A stretch of DNA of 64,000 bases from Dactylosporangium siamense (lineage in GTDB: Bacteria > Actinomycetota > Actinomycetes > Mycobacteriales > Micromonosporaceae). Below the pieces are notes generated by a model. The model was not told where the DNA came from and did no database searches. It worked only from the letters and a program-made list of their open reading frames with translations. Shown here in pieces: positions 1 through 9,049 of the stretch (position 1 is the first letter of the stretch; the number at the start of each line of letters is the position of its first letter). Made by a program: the position numbers and the translations under genes. Location: contig NZ_BONQ01000071.1 of the NCBI RefSeq assembly GCF_016862795.1, positions 115,564-179,563 on the forward strand. The letters are read 5' to 3'.

Positions 1-738
1 GTGCGTGATCGCCTCGGCGACCATGCTCGGCGAGATGTAGAGGTTGGTCGCCCGCTTCGCGATCGCGGCGATCGTCTTCTGCGGTCCGACCAGGTAACCC
101 ACCCGCAGCCCGGGCGCGATCGTCTTGGTGAACGAGCTCGCGTGCACCACCACGCCGGCGGTGTCCTGCGACAGCATCGTCGGCAGCTTCTCGCCCCGCC
201 AGCGGATGTCCGCATACGGGTCGTCCTCGAAGATCGTGAACCCGAACTCCTGCGCCAGCTCGACGAGCTTTTGGCGGCGCTGCGCCGACAGGGTCACACC
301 GGCGGGGTTCTGGAAGTTGGGGATGATGTGCGCCAGCGTCGGCCGCACCCCGCTTTCCAGCAGCCGCCGCAACTCGTCCGTGTCGATGCCGTCGGCGTCG
401 ACCGTCACCTGGTGCACCGTGGCGCCCAGGTTGCGCAGGTTGAGCAGCGTCCGGTCGTAGGTGGGCTTCTCCACCACCACCGCGTCACCCGGCTTCACCA
501 GGTGCTCGAACAGCAGCGCGTCGGCCTGCAGCGAACCGTTGGTCACGATCACCTGGTCCGCGTCGACGCCGTGCTTGGCCGCGATCCACGACCGCAGCGG
601 GAGATAACCGACCGACGTGCCATAGGCGGTGATGCCAGCCGGGTCGGCCTCGAATGCCCGCACCGCAGCGGCCTTCAGCCCGTCGACGTCGATGATGTCG
701 AGACTGGGTGCGCCACGGGCGAAAGAGATGAGCTGCAT
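1..738 (-). CDS. PLP-dependent class I/II aminotransferase, C-terminus cut by window edge
   Basis: Fold-type I aminotransferase, cytosolic, transferring an amino group between an amino acid and a 2-oxo acid through pyridoxal phosphate. Only the first 246 residues are visible; a full member has about 380-400. The PLP lysine is K205 in SSFTKTIAPG, the cofactor-binding N and D are in NFQNPAG (141-147) and EDDPY (171-175), and the Y in ITAYG lies at 39. The start at 738 begins MQLISFARG, directly with the conserved family N-terminus, and has a TAGGCT -10 six bases upstream. The NFQNP/EDDPY pattern resembles 2-aminoadipate aminotransferase (LysN-like) and MocR-type catalytic domains; no N-terminal GntR domain is present. 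The substrate cannot be told. It is transcribed divergently from the Uma2 gene. Confidence 0.9.
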   Translation of the reverse strand, partial: MQLISFARGAPSLDIIDVDGLKAAAVRAFEADPAGITAYGTSVGYLPLRSWIAAKHGVDADQVIVTNGSLQADALLFEHLVKPGDAVVVEKPTYDRTLLNLRNLGATVHQVTVDADGIDTDELRRLLESGVRPTLAHIIPNFQNPAGVTLSAQRRQKLVELAQEFGFTIFEDDPYADIRWRGEKLPTMLSQDTAGVVVHASSFTKTIAPGLRVGYLVGPQKTIAAIAKRATNLYISPSMVAEAITH

Positions 739-744
739 GGCGCC

Positions 745-750
745 AGCCTA
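745..750 (-). promoter_or_regulatory. -10 box TAGGCT for the aminotransferase gene
   Basis: TAGGCT on the minus strand, 6 nt before the ATG at 738. The spacing implies a leaderless or nearly leaderless mRNA. Confidence 0.5.
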
Positions 751-810
751 CGAGAGTGACATCGGTCGGTTCAGCCGAGTTCCGTCCGCTCCACCAGGTG
801 GAAAGAGAAA

Positions 811-1362
811 ATGTCATACCCCGCTGGCAGCATGTGGGGCATGACGATGCCCGTGTTCACACCGCACCGGACCCAGGGCTGGACGATCGACGGAGCACTG
901 GCCACGGCCCCTCCGGCGATCTCCCACCGCCGGGCGAGCCACCGCCTCGAGACGGTGCTGCGGAAGGCCTGCCCGCCGGATCTCGCGGTGCTGGCGGTCG
1001 GCCTCGGGGTGGACTGTGGCGATGGTCGCACCTATGTTCCCGACCTGATGGTGACGCGGACCGAAGCCATGGAGGGCGAGGGTGACGTCGTCCACGCCGC
1101 CGACGTCCTGGTCGTCATCGAGGTCATGTCGCTGAGCAACCCGCTGCCGGGCCTGGTGCTGCGCCGCCACGACTACGGCGCGGCGGGCATCGCCCAGTTC
1201 TGGATCCTCGACTCGAGGAGCCACACCCTGACCGTGCACACCGATCCGCTGGCCGCCGCACACGCGGACGGCTACCGGACGACGTCCGTGGTGAATCCGG
1301 GCGCCGTGTTCACGACCGATGATCCGTTTTCGGTGAGCATTGATCCGGGTCTGATCCGATAG
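811..1362 (+). CDS. Uma2-family (DUF820) PD-(D/E)xK-fold protein
   Basis: Member of the Uma2/DUF820 restriction-endonuclease-like fold, a large family with no settled role. The nuclease-type core is visible: YVPDLMV (about residues 75-81), VVIEVMSLSN (about 104-113) and YGAAGIAQFWILD (about 125-137). In typical members a lysine precedes the Y-x-x-x-G-I segment (pattern EKRxxYxxAGV); here the aligned residues are LRRHDYGAAGI, so the catalytic lysine appears to be arginine. The start is uncertain. ATG 811 has GGAAAGAG just upstream; ATG 832, 841 and 847 are in frame, and the family N-terminus (here TQGWTIDG) would suit a start at 841 or 847. The protein ends PFSVSIDPGLIR. Fragments of a similar 3' end lie just downstream. 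Confidence 0.75.
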   Translation: MSYPAGSMWGMTMPVFTPHRTQGWTIDGALATAPPAISHRRASHRLETVLRKACPPDLAVLAVGLGVDCGDGRTYVPDLMVTRTEAMEGEGDVVHAADVLVVIEVMSLSNPLPGLVLRRHDYGAAGIAQFWILDSRSHTLTVHTDPLAAAHADGYRTTSVVNPGAVFTTDDPFSVSIDPGLIR

Positions 1363-1931
1363 CGCCGCGTTGTCGGGGCGGGGCTCCGGTTCCGCCCGCC
1401 GGCGTCGGTGGTGGCCGCCAGCTGTGGTCCACGCCGTCGCTGCGGTGGTCGGCGCTCAGCACCTGGGGAGCACCGGCGTGTTTCCCTCGTTCGATGGATA
1501 TCTGATTCGGTAGCGCCGTGCCGTTGTCTGCGGTGATGTTCTTCCGGCGTCGCCTCTCGCATGATCTGTGCAGGTGAGGGGTGTCGCTATCCGTCGTTGG
1601 TTGCTCAGCAGGGCCGGCTGTCAGCAGCATGGGGGGTCGTGTCCGCTGTGGTGGTGTGCAGTCGTGCTGGCCTGCACGCTTCGGGCAGCCATGGTTGCGG
1701 AGTGATGGCGGACCCGCGCTTCCAGGTAGGAGCCCTGGGCCTTCGGGTTGTGGAGGAATCCGGCAACCACCCCCCGGCGCGCGATCCGGATCAGCCTCGT
1801 CGCCCGCTTGTTTCGCACTGGGAGTGGATCTCCCCGGTGATCGAACAGCCCGTATAGGACTTCGATCACGCCCGCCCCGATCGCCCGCGCGGCAGGTGGC
1901 GGTCTGGGCGAGCGGGCGGATGTTCGGCAGG

Positions 1932-1962
1932 AAGCGTGAAGGGGCCCCTGCGCTTCACGCTT
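1932..1962. other. Inverted repeat AAGCGTGAAG / CTTCACGCTT
   Basis: Perfect 10-bp arms at 1932-1941 and 1953-1962, separated by 11 nt that include GGGGCCCC. It lies in the gene-poor spacer and no gene end is close. It could be a terminator of a lost gene or a small RNA hairpin. Confidence 0.4.
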
Positions 1963-2163
1963 TCACCGAAACGCGGCGGCGGATGCTGCGGCTCGTTGGT
2001 GATCCAGGCACCAGCCGGACGCTGGCGTCGAAACAGCGATCTCCCGCCCCACGCAGATCGAAGGAGCGCCGTGGTCCTCCGCCCGACCAGCACGCGCCCT
2101 TGATCACGGGGAGGTCCGCTCCGCGAGGCGGAATGGCCGGATGCTTTCAAGGCCCTGCCTCAT

Positions 2164-2211
2164 GATCCAGAAGACCTCATGCACTCAGGAGTGCATGAGG
2201 TCGTCCGGATC
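2164..2211. terminator. Long palindrome downstream of the CBS gene
   Basis: A 14-bp perfect stem (GACCTCATGCACTC, 2173-2186; complement 2189-2202) with a 2-nt centre, extended after a 4-nt mismatch by GATCC (2164-2168) pairing with GGATC (2207-2211). It begins 28 nt past the stop of the minus-strand CBS gene, the usual place for a terminator in high-GC genomes, where a T tract is often missing. A dyad operator is the alternative. Confidence 0.6.
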
Positions 2212-2238
2212 ACGAGAGCGGCGCGGAAGGGCGTGGGG

Positions 2239-4225
<1,987 letters not shown>

Positions 4226-4263
4226 ACGGGTCGACGGGATAGTCTCGTCACCCGCAGGTCACG

Positions 4264-4269
4264 TATGGT
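4264..4269 (+). promoter_or_regulatory. -10 box TATGGT in front of an 11-codon leader ORF
   Basis: TATGGT lies 7 nt before the GTG at 4277. If transcription starts at that GTG, the micro-ORF is translated first and the flippase second. Confidence 0.4.
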
Positions 4270-4276
4270 GCGTGTC

Positions 4277-4312
4277 GTGAAGCTCGTTCGCGACCATGGC
4301 CGTCGAGGGTGA
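4277..4312 (+). CDS. Possible 11-residue leader peptide of the flippase gene
   Basis: GTG-initiated frame of 11 codons (VKLVRDHGRRG, first residue Met if used) ending in TGA at 4310-4312. The stop overlaps the GTG start of the flippase at 4309 as GTGA, the classic re-initiation arrangement. The flippase start itself has only a weak ribosome-binding site, so coupling through this leader would explain its translation. It is basic, with no recognised attenuation motif. Evidence is positional only. Confidence 0.4.
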   Translation: MKLVRDHGRRG

Positions 4313-5652
4313 CCGACCAGCCGCCATCACGCCGCCGCCGCTTGCAGGGGTTTCGTGTCGCGTCCCGTTTCGTCGGTGCAGGCCTTCTCGACCAGGTCGT
4401 CATCGCGACCGCCAACGCGGCGAACACGCTGCTCGGCGGCATCCTGCTGCCCAAGGACCAGTTCGGTGCGCTGGCGCTCGCGTTAAGCGTCGGTTACTTC
4501 TCGATGTATCTGAACCGGGCGTTCGTCGGTGACGTGCTGCTTGCCCTCGCCTCCCGGTTCGAGGGCGAGCACCGGGGCCGGCTCATCCGCAACGGGCTGA
4601 CGACCGCGTTCTGCTCCGGGCTCACCACAATGGTCGTCTTCACCGTGCTGTGGCTGGCCTGGCCGCACAACGGCAAGATCGACCTGGACGAGCTGATCTG
4701 GCTGGTGCCGTTCACGGTGCCACTCATGCTGCACGACACGGCGCGCTGCGACTATCTCGCCGATGGCCGGCCCGAGAAGGCGCTCGGCATCGACCTCGTG
4801 TGGTTCGGCACGCAGGGCATCGCGATCATCGTGATGATCCTCACGGGCCAGTCCAGCGCCGGCGGGCTGCTCGCCGCGTGGGGGATCGGCGCGACCGCCG
4901 GCGCGACCGTGTACCTGCTGCGCGAGCGCCGGGTGCCGTGGCGCGGCAACCCGAAGGCGTGGCTGACCGAGACCAGACACCTGTCCGGCTGGTTCACCGC
5001 CACCGCGATCGTGGCCCAGGTGCAGGTGCTGTCGATCAGCTTCCTGGTCGCCGGCAAACTGTCGAAGATCGAGCTCGGCAACCTGCGCTTCGTGCAGACG
5101 GTGCAGCTGCAGCCGGTGCAGAACCTCGTCGCGGCGATCCAGGGGCTGCTCGTGCCGCGGGCGTCCCGGGCGGCCGCTGACGCGGTGAAGCCGGGCGCTC
5201 AGGGAGCCGAGGCGGCCGCAACCCTGCGCCGTCAGACGCGGCAGCTGGCGATCGCGTTCGCGGTGCTGGGCATGCTGATGGTTGCCGTCGTGTGGCCGCT
5301 GGTGTCGTGGGTGCTGACCGCGACGCACAAGTTCGAAGACGCCGCCCCGCTCGCGCTGCCGATCGCGCTGCAGGGCGCGGTGTACCTGCTCCAGGTGCCG
5401 TTCACCGCGGCGATGCGCGGCATGCACCGGGCCAGGATGCTGTTCGTGCAGTACGTGGTGTTCGCGACCGTGTCGCTGACCGGCCTGTCGGTCGGCGCCA
5501 GCCAGGGGCTGCTCGGCGCGGCCTGGGGGCTGCTCACCGGCTCCGCCACCGGCCTGGTCTGCATGGTGATCCTGTACGGCTACGCACTGAAGTCCGTCGG
5601 CCCACCGGTTGCGACGCCCGCGACGCGGCTGGACGCGACCCAGAGCGCCTGA
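4309..5652 (+). CDS. Polysaccharide flippase-like membrane protein (MOP/Wzx type)
   Basis: 447-residue integral membrane protein with about 12 hydrophobic segments, the first just after a basic N-terminus (PPSRRRRLQGF). The layout matches the MATE/Wzx/MurJ superfamily, whose members flip lipid-linked oligosaccharides across the membrane. Its place beside a polymerase/ligase, a GT4 enzyme and a polyprenyl-phosphate sugar transferase supports export of a surface glycan. The GTG start at 4309 overlaps the stop of an 11-codon leader frame. It converges with the downstream polymerase gene, leaving a 21-bp gap. The substrate is unknown. Confidence 0.75.
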   Translation: MTDQPPSRRRRLQGFRVASRFVGAGLLDQVVIATANAANTLLGGILLPKDQFGALALALSVGYFSMYLNRAFVGDVLLALASRFEGEHRGRLIRNGLTTAFCSGLTTMVVFTVLWLAWPHNGKIDLDELIWLVPFTVPLMLHDTARCDYLADGRPEKALGIDLVWFGTQGIAIIVMILTGQSSAGGLLAAWGIGATAGATVYLLRERRVPWRGNPKAWLTETRHLSGWFTATAIVAQVQVLSISFLVAGKLSKIELGNLRFVQTVQLQPVQNLVAAIQGLLVPRASRAAADAVKPGAQGAEAAATLRRQTRQLAIAFAVLGMLMVAVVWPLVSWVLTATHKFEDAAPLALPIALQGAVYLLQVPFTAAMRGMHRARMLFVQYVVFATVSLTGLSVGASQGLLGAAWGLLTGSATGLVCMVILYGYALKSVGPPVATPATRLDATQSA

Positions 5653-5673
5653 CCAGGCGGCAGGCAGACGGAC

Positions 5674-7002
5674 CTAAGCCGGTCCGGGCGAACGAAGCAG
5701 CAGGGCGGCCTCACCGGCGAGCAGCAGCAGCCAGAGCGTGCCGCCGGTGCCGCCGATCAGCCACTCGTTCGTGATCATCGTGAACAGCGCGCCGGGAAGC
5801 AGCACGACCAGCCAGGCGTCGGCGTCCCGGCGGCGCCGCCACACGTTCCACAGCAGCAGGCCGAGGCCGGTGAGGAAGGCGGCGACGCCGACCACGCCGG
5901 CCTTGCGCAGCGCCGCGAGCGGCGCGTTGTCGACGGTCAGCTTGATGTCGGCGCCGCTGCTGGCCCGGTACACGGTGGCGCGCGCGTCCCGGGTGTTGCC
6001 GAGCAGCTGCTCGGTGAGGCTGTCGTGCCGCCAGTCGGCCTCCACCTGCCGCCAGGTCTCGACCCGGCCGCTGCTGACCCCGGCGTCGTCGCCGTAGCGC
6101 TCCTTGATCAGGAACGACGGGCCGTTGGCCAGCAGCACCACAGCGAGGGCGGCGGCGGGGATGAGCGCCTGGCGCCGGCCGTACCAGATGAACGCCAGCG
6201 TCGACGTCAGCAGCAGGAGAAAGCCGGTGCGGGAGTCACTGGTGCACAGGATCAGCGCGGCCGTCGCGACCGATCCGATCCGCTGCCACGCGGCCAGTCC
6301 CGCGTCGGCGCCGATCCGGATCGCGGCGAGGGCGGCGATGCAGGCCATCGCGTTCGGGTGGTCCAGCAGCCAGGACGCGCCCCAGAAGCGGTATTCGAAG
6401 CCCCGCCCCCACGGGGTGTCCGGCACGACGTGTGGCGACGTGAACAGGTTGCCGGAGCCCGCCAGCAGCAGCACCGCCACCGTGCCCAGGAATGCGACGG
6501 CGATCCCGAGCGTGAGCCGCGCGAACGATCCCCGGAACGCGAACACGGCAAGCACGACAAGTCCGAAATATCCCGCGTACGCCAAACGCTGCAGTGCGAT
6601 CTCGGGCTTCATGACCAGCACCGCGCCGAGCGCGCCGATGACCAGATACGAGACGCCGAGCCACGCCGCCCCGGATCGCAGCGCCGCCGGTGACAACGGC
6701 CGGCACCAGAAGAGGAACAGCACACCCGACAGCAGCAGCAGGGTCCAGGTGACGCCGCCGAGGTTGGTGTACGTCCAGCTCAGCACACCCTGTATCGCAA
6801 AAACCCCACCGAGCACGAGCCCTCGCGGATCGGCGGCGGGGGCCAGGGACACGGTGAGCACCCCGACGGCGCCCGCGAGCAGCCCGGCCACCAGGGCCAG
6901 CAGGGCGTCGCGGTAGCTGTCGGCGACGACCAGCTCGACCGCGCCGGCGAGCAGCCCGACGGCCACGATCCCGGCGACCGCCCAGCCGGCCCGCGCGGTC
7001 AT
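5674..7002 (-). CDS. O-antigen ligase/polymerase-like membrane protein (Wzy/WaaL type)
   Basis: 442-residue protein with about 11-12 membrane segments and one large extracytoplasmic loop (roughly residues 295-360, containing GRVETWRQVEADWRHDSL), as in the Wzy_C/O-antigen ligase superfamily. Such proteins polymerise undecaprenyl-linked repeat units or transfer them to an acceptor. The arginines in the loop fit the basic residues known to be important in the family. Its start overlaps the stop of the upstream glycosyltransferase by 4 nt (6999-7002), so the two form a translationally coupled minus-strand pair. Confidence 0.75.
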   Translation of the reverse strand: MTARAGWAVAGIVAVGLLAGAVELVVADSYRDALLALVAGLLAGAVGVLTVSLAPAADPRGLVLGGVFAIQGVLSWTYTNLGGVTWTLLLLSGVLFLFWCRPLSPAALRSGAAWLGVSYLVIGALGAVLVMKPEIALQRLAYAGYFGLVVLAVFAFRGSFARLTLGIAVAFLGTVAVLLLAGSGNLFTSPHVVPDTPWGRGFEYRFWGASWLLDHPNAMACIAALAAIRIGADAGLAAWQRIGSVATAALILCTSDSRTGFLLLLTSTLAFIWYGRRQALIPAAALAVVLLANGPSFLIKERYGDDAGVSSGRVETWRQVEADWRHDSLTEQLLGNTRDARATVYRASSGADIKLTVDNAPLAALRKAGVVGVAAFLTGLGLLLWNVWRRRRDADAWLVVLLPGALFTMITNEWLIGGTGGTLWLLLLAGEAALLLRSPGPA

Positions 7003-8150
7003 CGCAGGACGCTGCGGTAGACGTCGATCAGCCGTTGGATGAGCACGTCCGGGGCGAAGTGCTCCTCGTAACGCCGCCGCGCGGTGACCGCCAGCCCGGG
7101 CGCCTCACCGTGCGCCTTCGCCAGCCCGGCGGCAAGTGCGTCGGGGGTGGGCTCGACGACCCAGCCCGCGTCGCCGGCGAGGAACGGCAGCCCGCCCCGG
7201 TCGGTGACCAGCACCGGGCGGCCGGCGCACAACGCCTCGAGCACGATGGTCGGCAGCACGTCATGCCAGGTGGAGGCGGCGATCACGCACGCCGCGGCAC
7301 CGATCTGCGCCCTCACCTCGGCGTTCGGGATAACTCCCAAATACGAAATGTCGGATCTGTCCGCAGCGGCGGCCTCGGCGAGTGGGCGCAGCGGGCCGTC
7401 GCCGATGATCCGCAGCGGGCCCAGTGCGCCGTCCGGGTGCTGCCGCCATGCGTCCAGCAGCAGCTCAAGGCCCTTCTCCGGGGAGAGTCGCGCCGCATAG
7501 ACGAAGCCTTCGCCGGCGCCGGGAGCGGCGCCGGTGTCCGGGATGCCGTTGGGCTTGACGGTGATCCGTTCGTCGGGGATGCCGAAGTCGCGCAGGTGCT
7601 CCGCGATCCGGTCGGTGAGCGCGACGAACCGGTCCACGCCGCGCCACGTGCCGCGGTGCACGGCGAGGGTCGCGGCCATGACCGCCGACTGGGCCTTCGA
7701 GTCCCGGTAGCAGGCGTGTTTGATCGCCGGCAGCCCGAACGCCTTGCCGCGGCACTCGGTGCAGATGTGCCCGTCGCGGAAGTACAGCCCGGGCGCGCAG
7801 ACCTGCCGGTAGTTGTGCACGGTGTGCACGACCGGCACGTTGTGCGCGTGCGCGGTCCGCACCACCCAGGGCGACAGCAGCGGATAGGCGTTGTGCAGGT
7901 GCAGCACATCCGGCTTTTCCGCTTTTATCAGCTTTTCCAGGGCGTGCTGCGACTCGCCGTTGCGGATCGGTGACAGCGGCAGCAGCACCTTCCGCGCGGT
8001 GGAGAACGTGCCGATCTCGTCCGAGCTGCGCAGGAACGGCAGCACGGACACCCCGGCCGTGGACAGTTGCGCGATCTCGGCGTCGACGATGACATTCTCA
8101 CCGGACGGTGCGCCGGACGCGTAGCGATTGTGCGCGACAACGACCTTCAT
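6999..8150 (-). CDS. GT4-family glycosyltransferase
   Basis: 383-residue GT-B glycosyltransferase. The N-terminal acceptor lobe begins KVVVAHNRYASGAPSGEN; a Cys-bearing segment FRDGHICTEC lies near residue 125; the donor lobe contains RLSPEKGLELLLDAW and the nucleotide-sugar motif PTIVLEALCAGRPVL, the usual E-x7-E region. It should transfer a sugar from a nucleotide donor to the lipid-linked glycan on the cytoplasmic face. ATG 8150 (KVVVAHN) is the family start; the frame extends upstream but through the fpg gene on the other strand. Its stop overlaps the start of the polymerase gene. It is divergent from the fpg-like gene with a 34-bp spacer. Confidence 0.85.
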   Translation of the reverse strand: MKVVVAHNRYASGAPSGENVIVDAEIAQLSTAGVSVLPFLRSSDEIGTFSTARKVLLPLSPIRNGESQHALEKLIKAEKPDVLHLHNAYPLLSPWVVRTAHAHNVPVVHTVHNYRQVCAPGLYFRDGHICTECRGKAFGLPAIKHACYRDSKAQSAVMAATLAVHRGTWRGVDRFVALTDRIAEHLRDFGIPDERITVKPNGIPDTGAAPGAGEGFVYAARLSPEKGLELLLDAWRQHPDGALGPLRIIGDGPLRPLAEAAAADRSDISYLGVIPNAEVRAQIGAAACVIAASTWHDVLPTIVLEALCAGRPVLVTDRGGLPFLAGDAGWVVEPTPDALAAGLAKAHGEAPGLAVTARRRYEEHFAPDVLIQRLIDVYRSVLR

Positions 8151-8159
8151 GACGGCAAA

Positions 8160-8165
8160 AGCGTA
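8160..8165 (-). promoter_or_regulatory. -10 box TACGCT for the GT4/polymerase pair
   Basis: TACGCT on the minus strand, 9 nt before the ATG at 8150, inside the 34-bp gap shared with the divergent glycosylase gene. Confidence 0.45.
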
Positions 8166-8184
8166 CTTGAGGCAGACTGTACGA

Positions 8185-9045
8185 GTGCCCGAGCTTCCCG
8201 AGGTCGAAGCGCTCGCTGCATTCCTTCGCGACCGCGCCGTCGGCCACACCGTCGAACGCGTCGAGGTCTCCTCGCTCAGCGCGTTGAAGACCTTCGACCC
8301 GCCGGTGAGCGCCGCCGCCGGCCTGCCGCTGACCGGAGCGTCCCGGCACGGCAAGTTTCTCGACATCCACGTCGGGCCTGACCTGCACCTGGTCACGCAC
8401 CTGGCCCGCGCCGGCTGGCTGCACTACCGCGAGACGTTCAACGCCAAGACCCCGCTGAAGCCGGGCTCCGGCCCGATCGCGGTGCGGGTGCGGCTGGACG
8501 ACGAGTCGGGCTTCGACCTGACCGAGGCCGGCACGAAGAAGAGCCTCGCCGCCTACTTCGTCACCGACCCGCGGCTCGTCCCCGGCATCGCCCGGCTCGG
8601 CCCGGACGTCCTCGCCGTCACCACCGACGAGTTCGCCGCCGCGATCCGCAGCCGCAAGGGCCAGATCAAGGGCGTCCTCACCGACCAGACGGTGATCGCG
8701 GGCGTCGGCAACGCGTATTCGGACGAGATCCTGCACGCCGCGAAGATGTCCCCGTTCGCGCTGACCAACCGCATCACCGACGAGACGATGGCGACGCTGC
8801 ACACCGCGACCCGGGCCGTCCTCTCCGACGCCGTCACGCGCTCGGTCGGGCAGAAGGCGGCGACGCTGAAGTCCGAGAAGCGCTCCGGCCTCGCCGTGCA
8901 CGCCCGCACCGGCCTGCCCTGCCCGGTCTGTGGCGACACGGTCCGGGAGGTCTCGTTCGCGGACACGTCGTTGCAGTACTGCCCCACCTGCCAGACCGGC
9001 GGCAAGCCCCTGGCGGATCGGCGGCTGTCGAAGCTCGTACGCTGA
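8185..9045 (+). CDS. Formamidopyrimidine-DNA glycosylase / Nei-like (Fpg family)
   Basis: 286-residue base-excision repair glycosylase/AP lyase. After loss of fMet the N-terminus is PELPEVE, so the catalytic Pro and Glu are in place. The beta-clamp lysine sits in SRHGKFLD, the H2TH region in GQIKGVLTDQTVIAGVGNAY (residues about 158-177), and the zinc finger starts CPVCG at Cys246 and closes CPTC. All catalytic parts are present. It removes oxidised bases; whether it is Fpg (8-oxoG) or Nei (pyrimidines) cannot be set from these motifs alone. GTG 8185 is forced by the need for Pro at position 2. It interrupts the polysaccharide locus, so it is probably an older neighbour of the locus. Confidence 0.9.
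   Translation: MPELPEVEALAAFLRDRAVGHTVERVEVSSLSALKTFDPPVSAAAGLPLTGASRHGKFLDIHVGPDLHLVTHLARAGWLHYRETFNAKTPLKPGSGPIAVRVRLDDESGFDLTEAGTKKSLAAYFVTDPRLVPGIARLGPDVLAVTTDEFAAAIRSRKGQIKGVLTDQTVIAGVGNAYSDEILHAAKMSPFALTNRITDETMATLHTATRAVLSDAVTRSVGQKAATLKSEKRSGLAVHARTGLPCPVCGDTVREVSFADTSLQYCPTCQTGGKPLADRRLSKLVR
9038..9043 (+). promoter_or_regulatory. -10 box TACGCT for the DUF2142 gene
   Basis: TACGCT, 6 nt before the GTG at 9050, lying in the last codons of the glycosylase gene. Confidence 0.45.
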
Positions 9046-9049
9046 CCCG

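Larger units (their letters stand above)
1363..2235. other. 0.87-kb spacer with no convincing gene
   Basis: No frame has both actinobacterial third-position bias and a recognisable domain. It starts with a degraded copy of the Uma2 3' end (about 1474-1518, reading TGVFPSFDGYLIR then stop, like the real gene's PFSVSIDPGLIR). Minus-strand frames 1866-2150 and 1621-1869 touch by GTGA, but their codon use is looser than that of the neighbours and neither is recognisable; they could be an eroded gene. Two inverted repeats (1932-1962 and 2164-2211) are listed separately. Confidence 0.5.
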
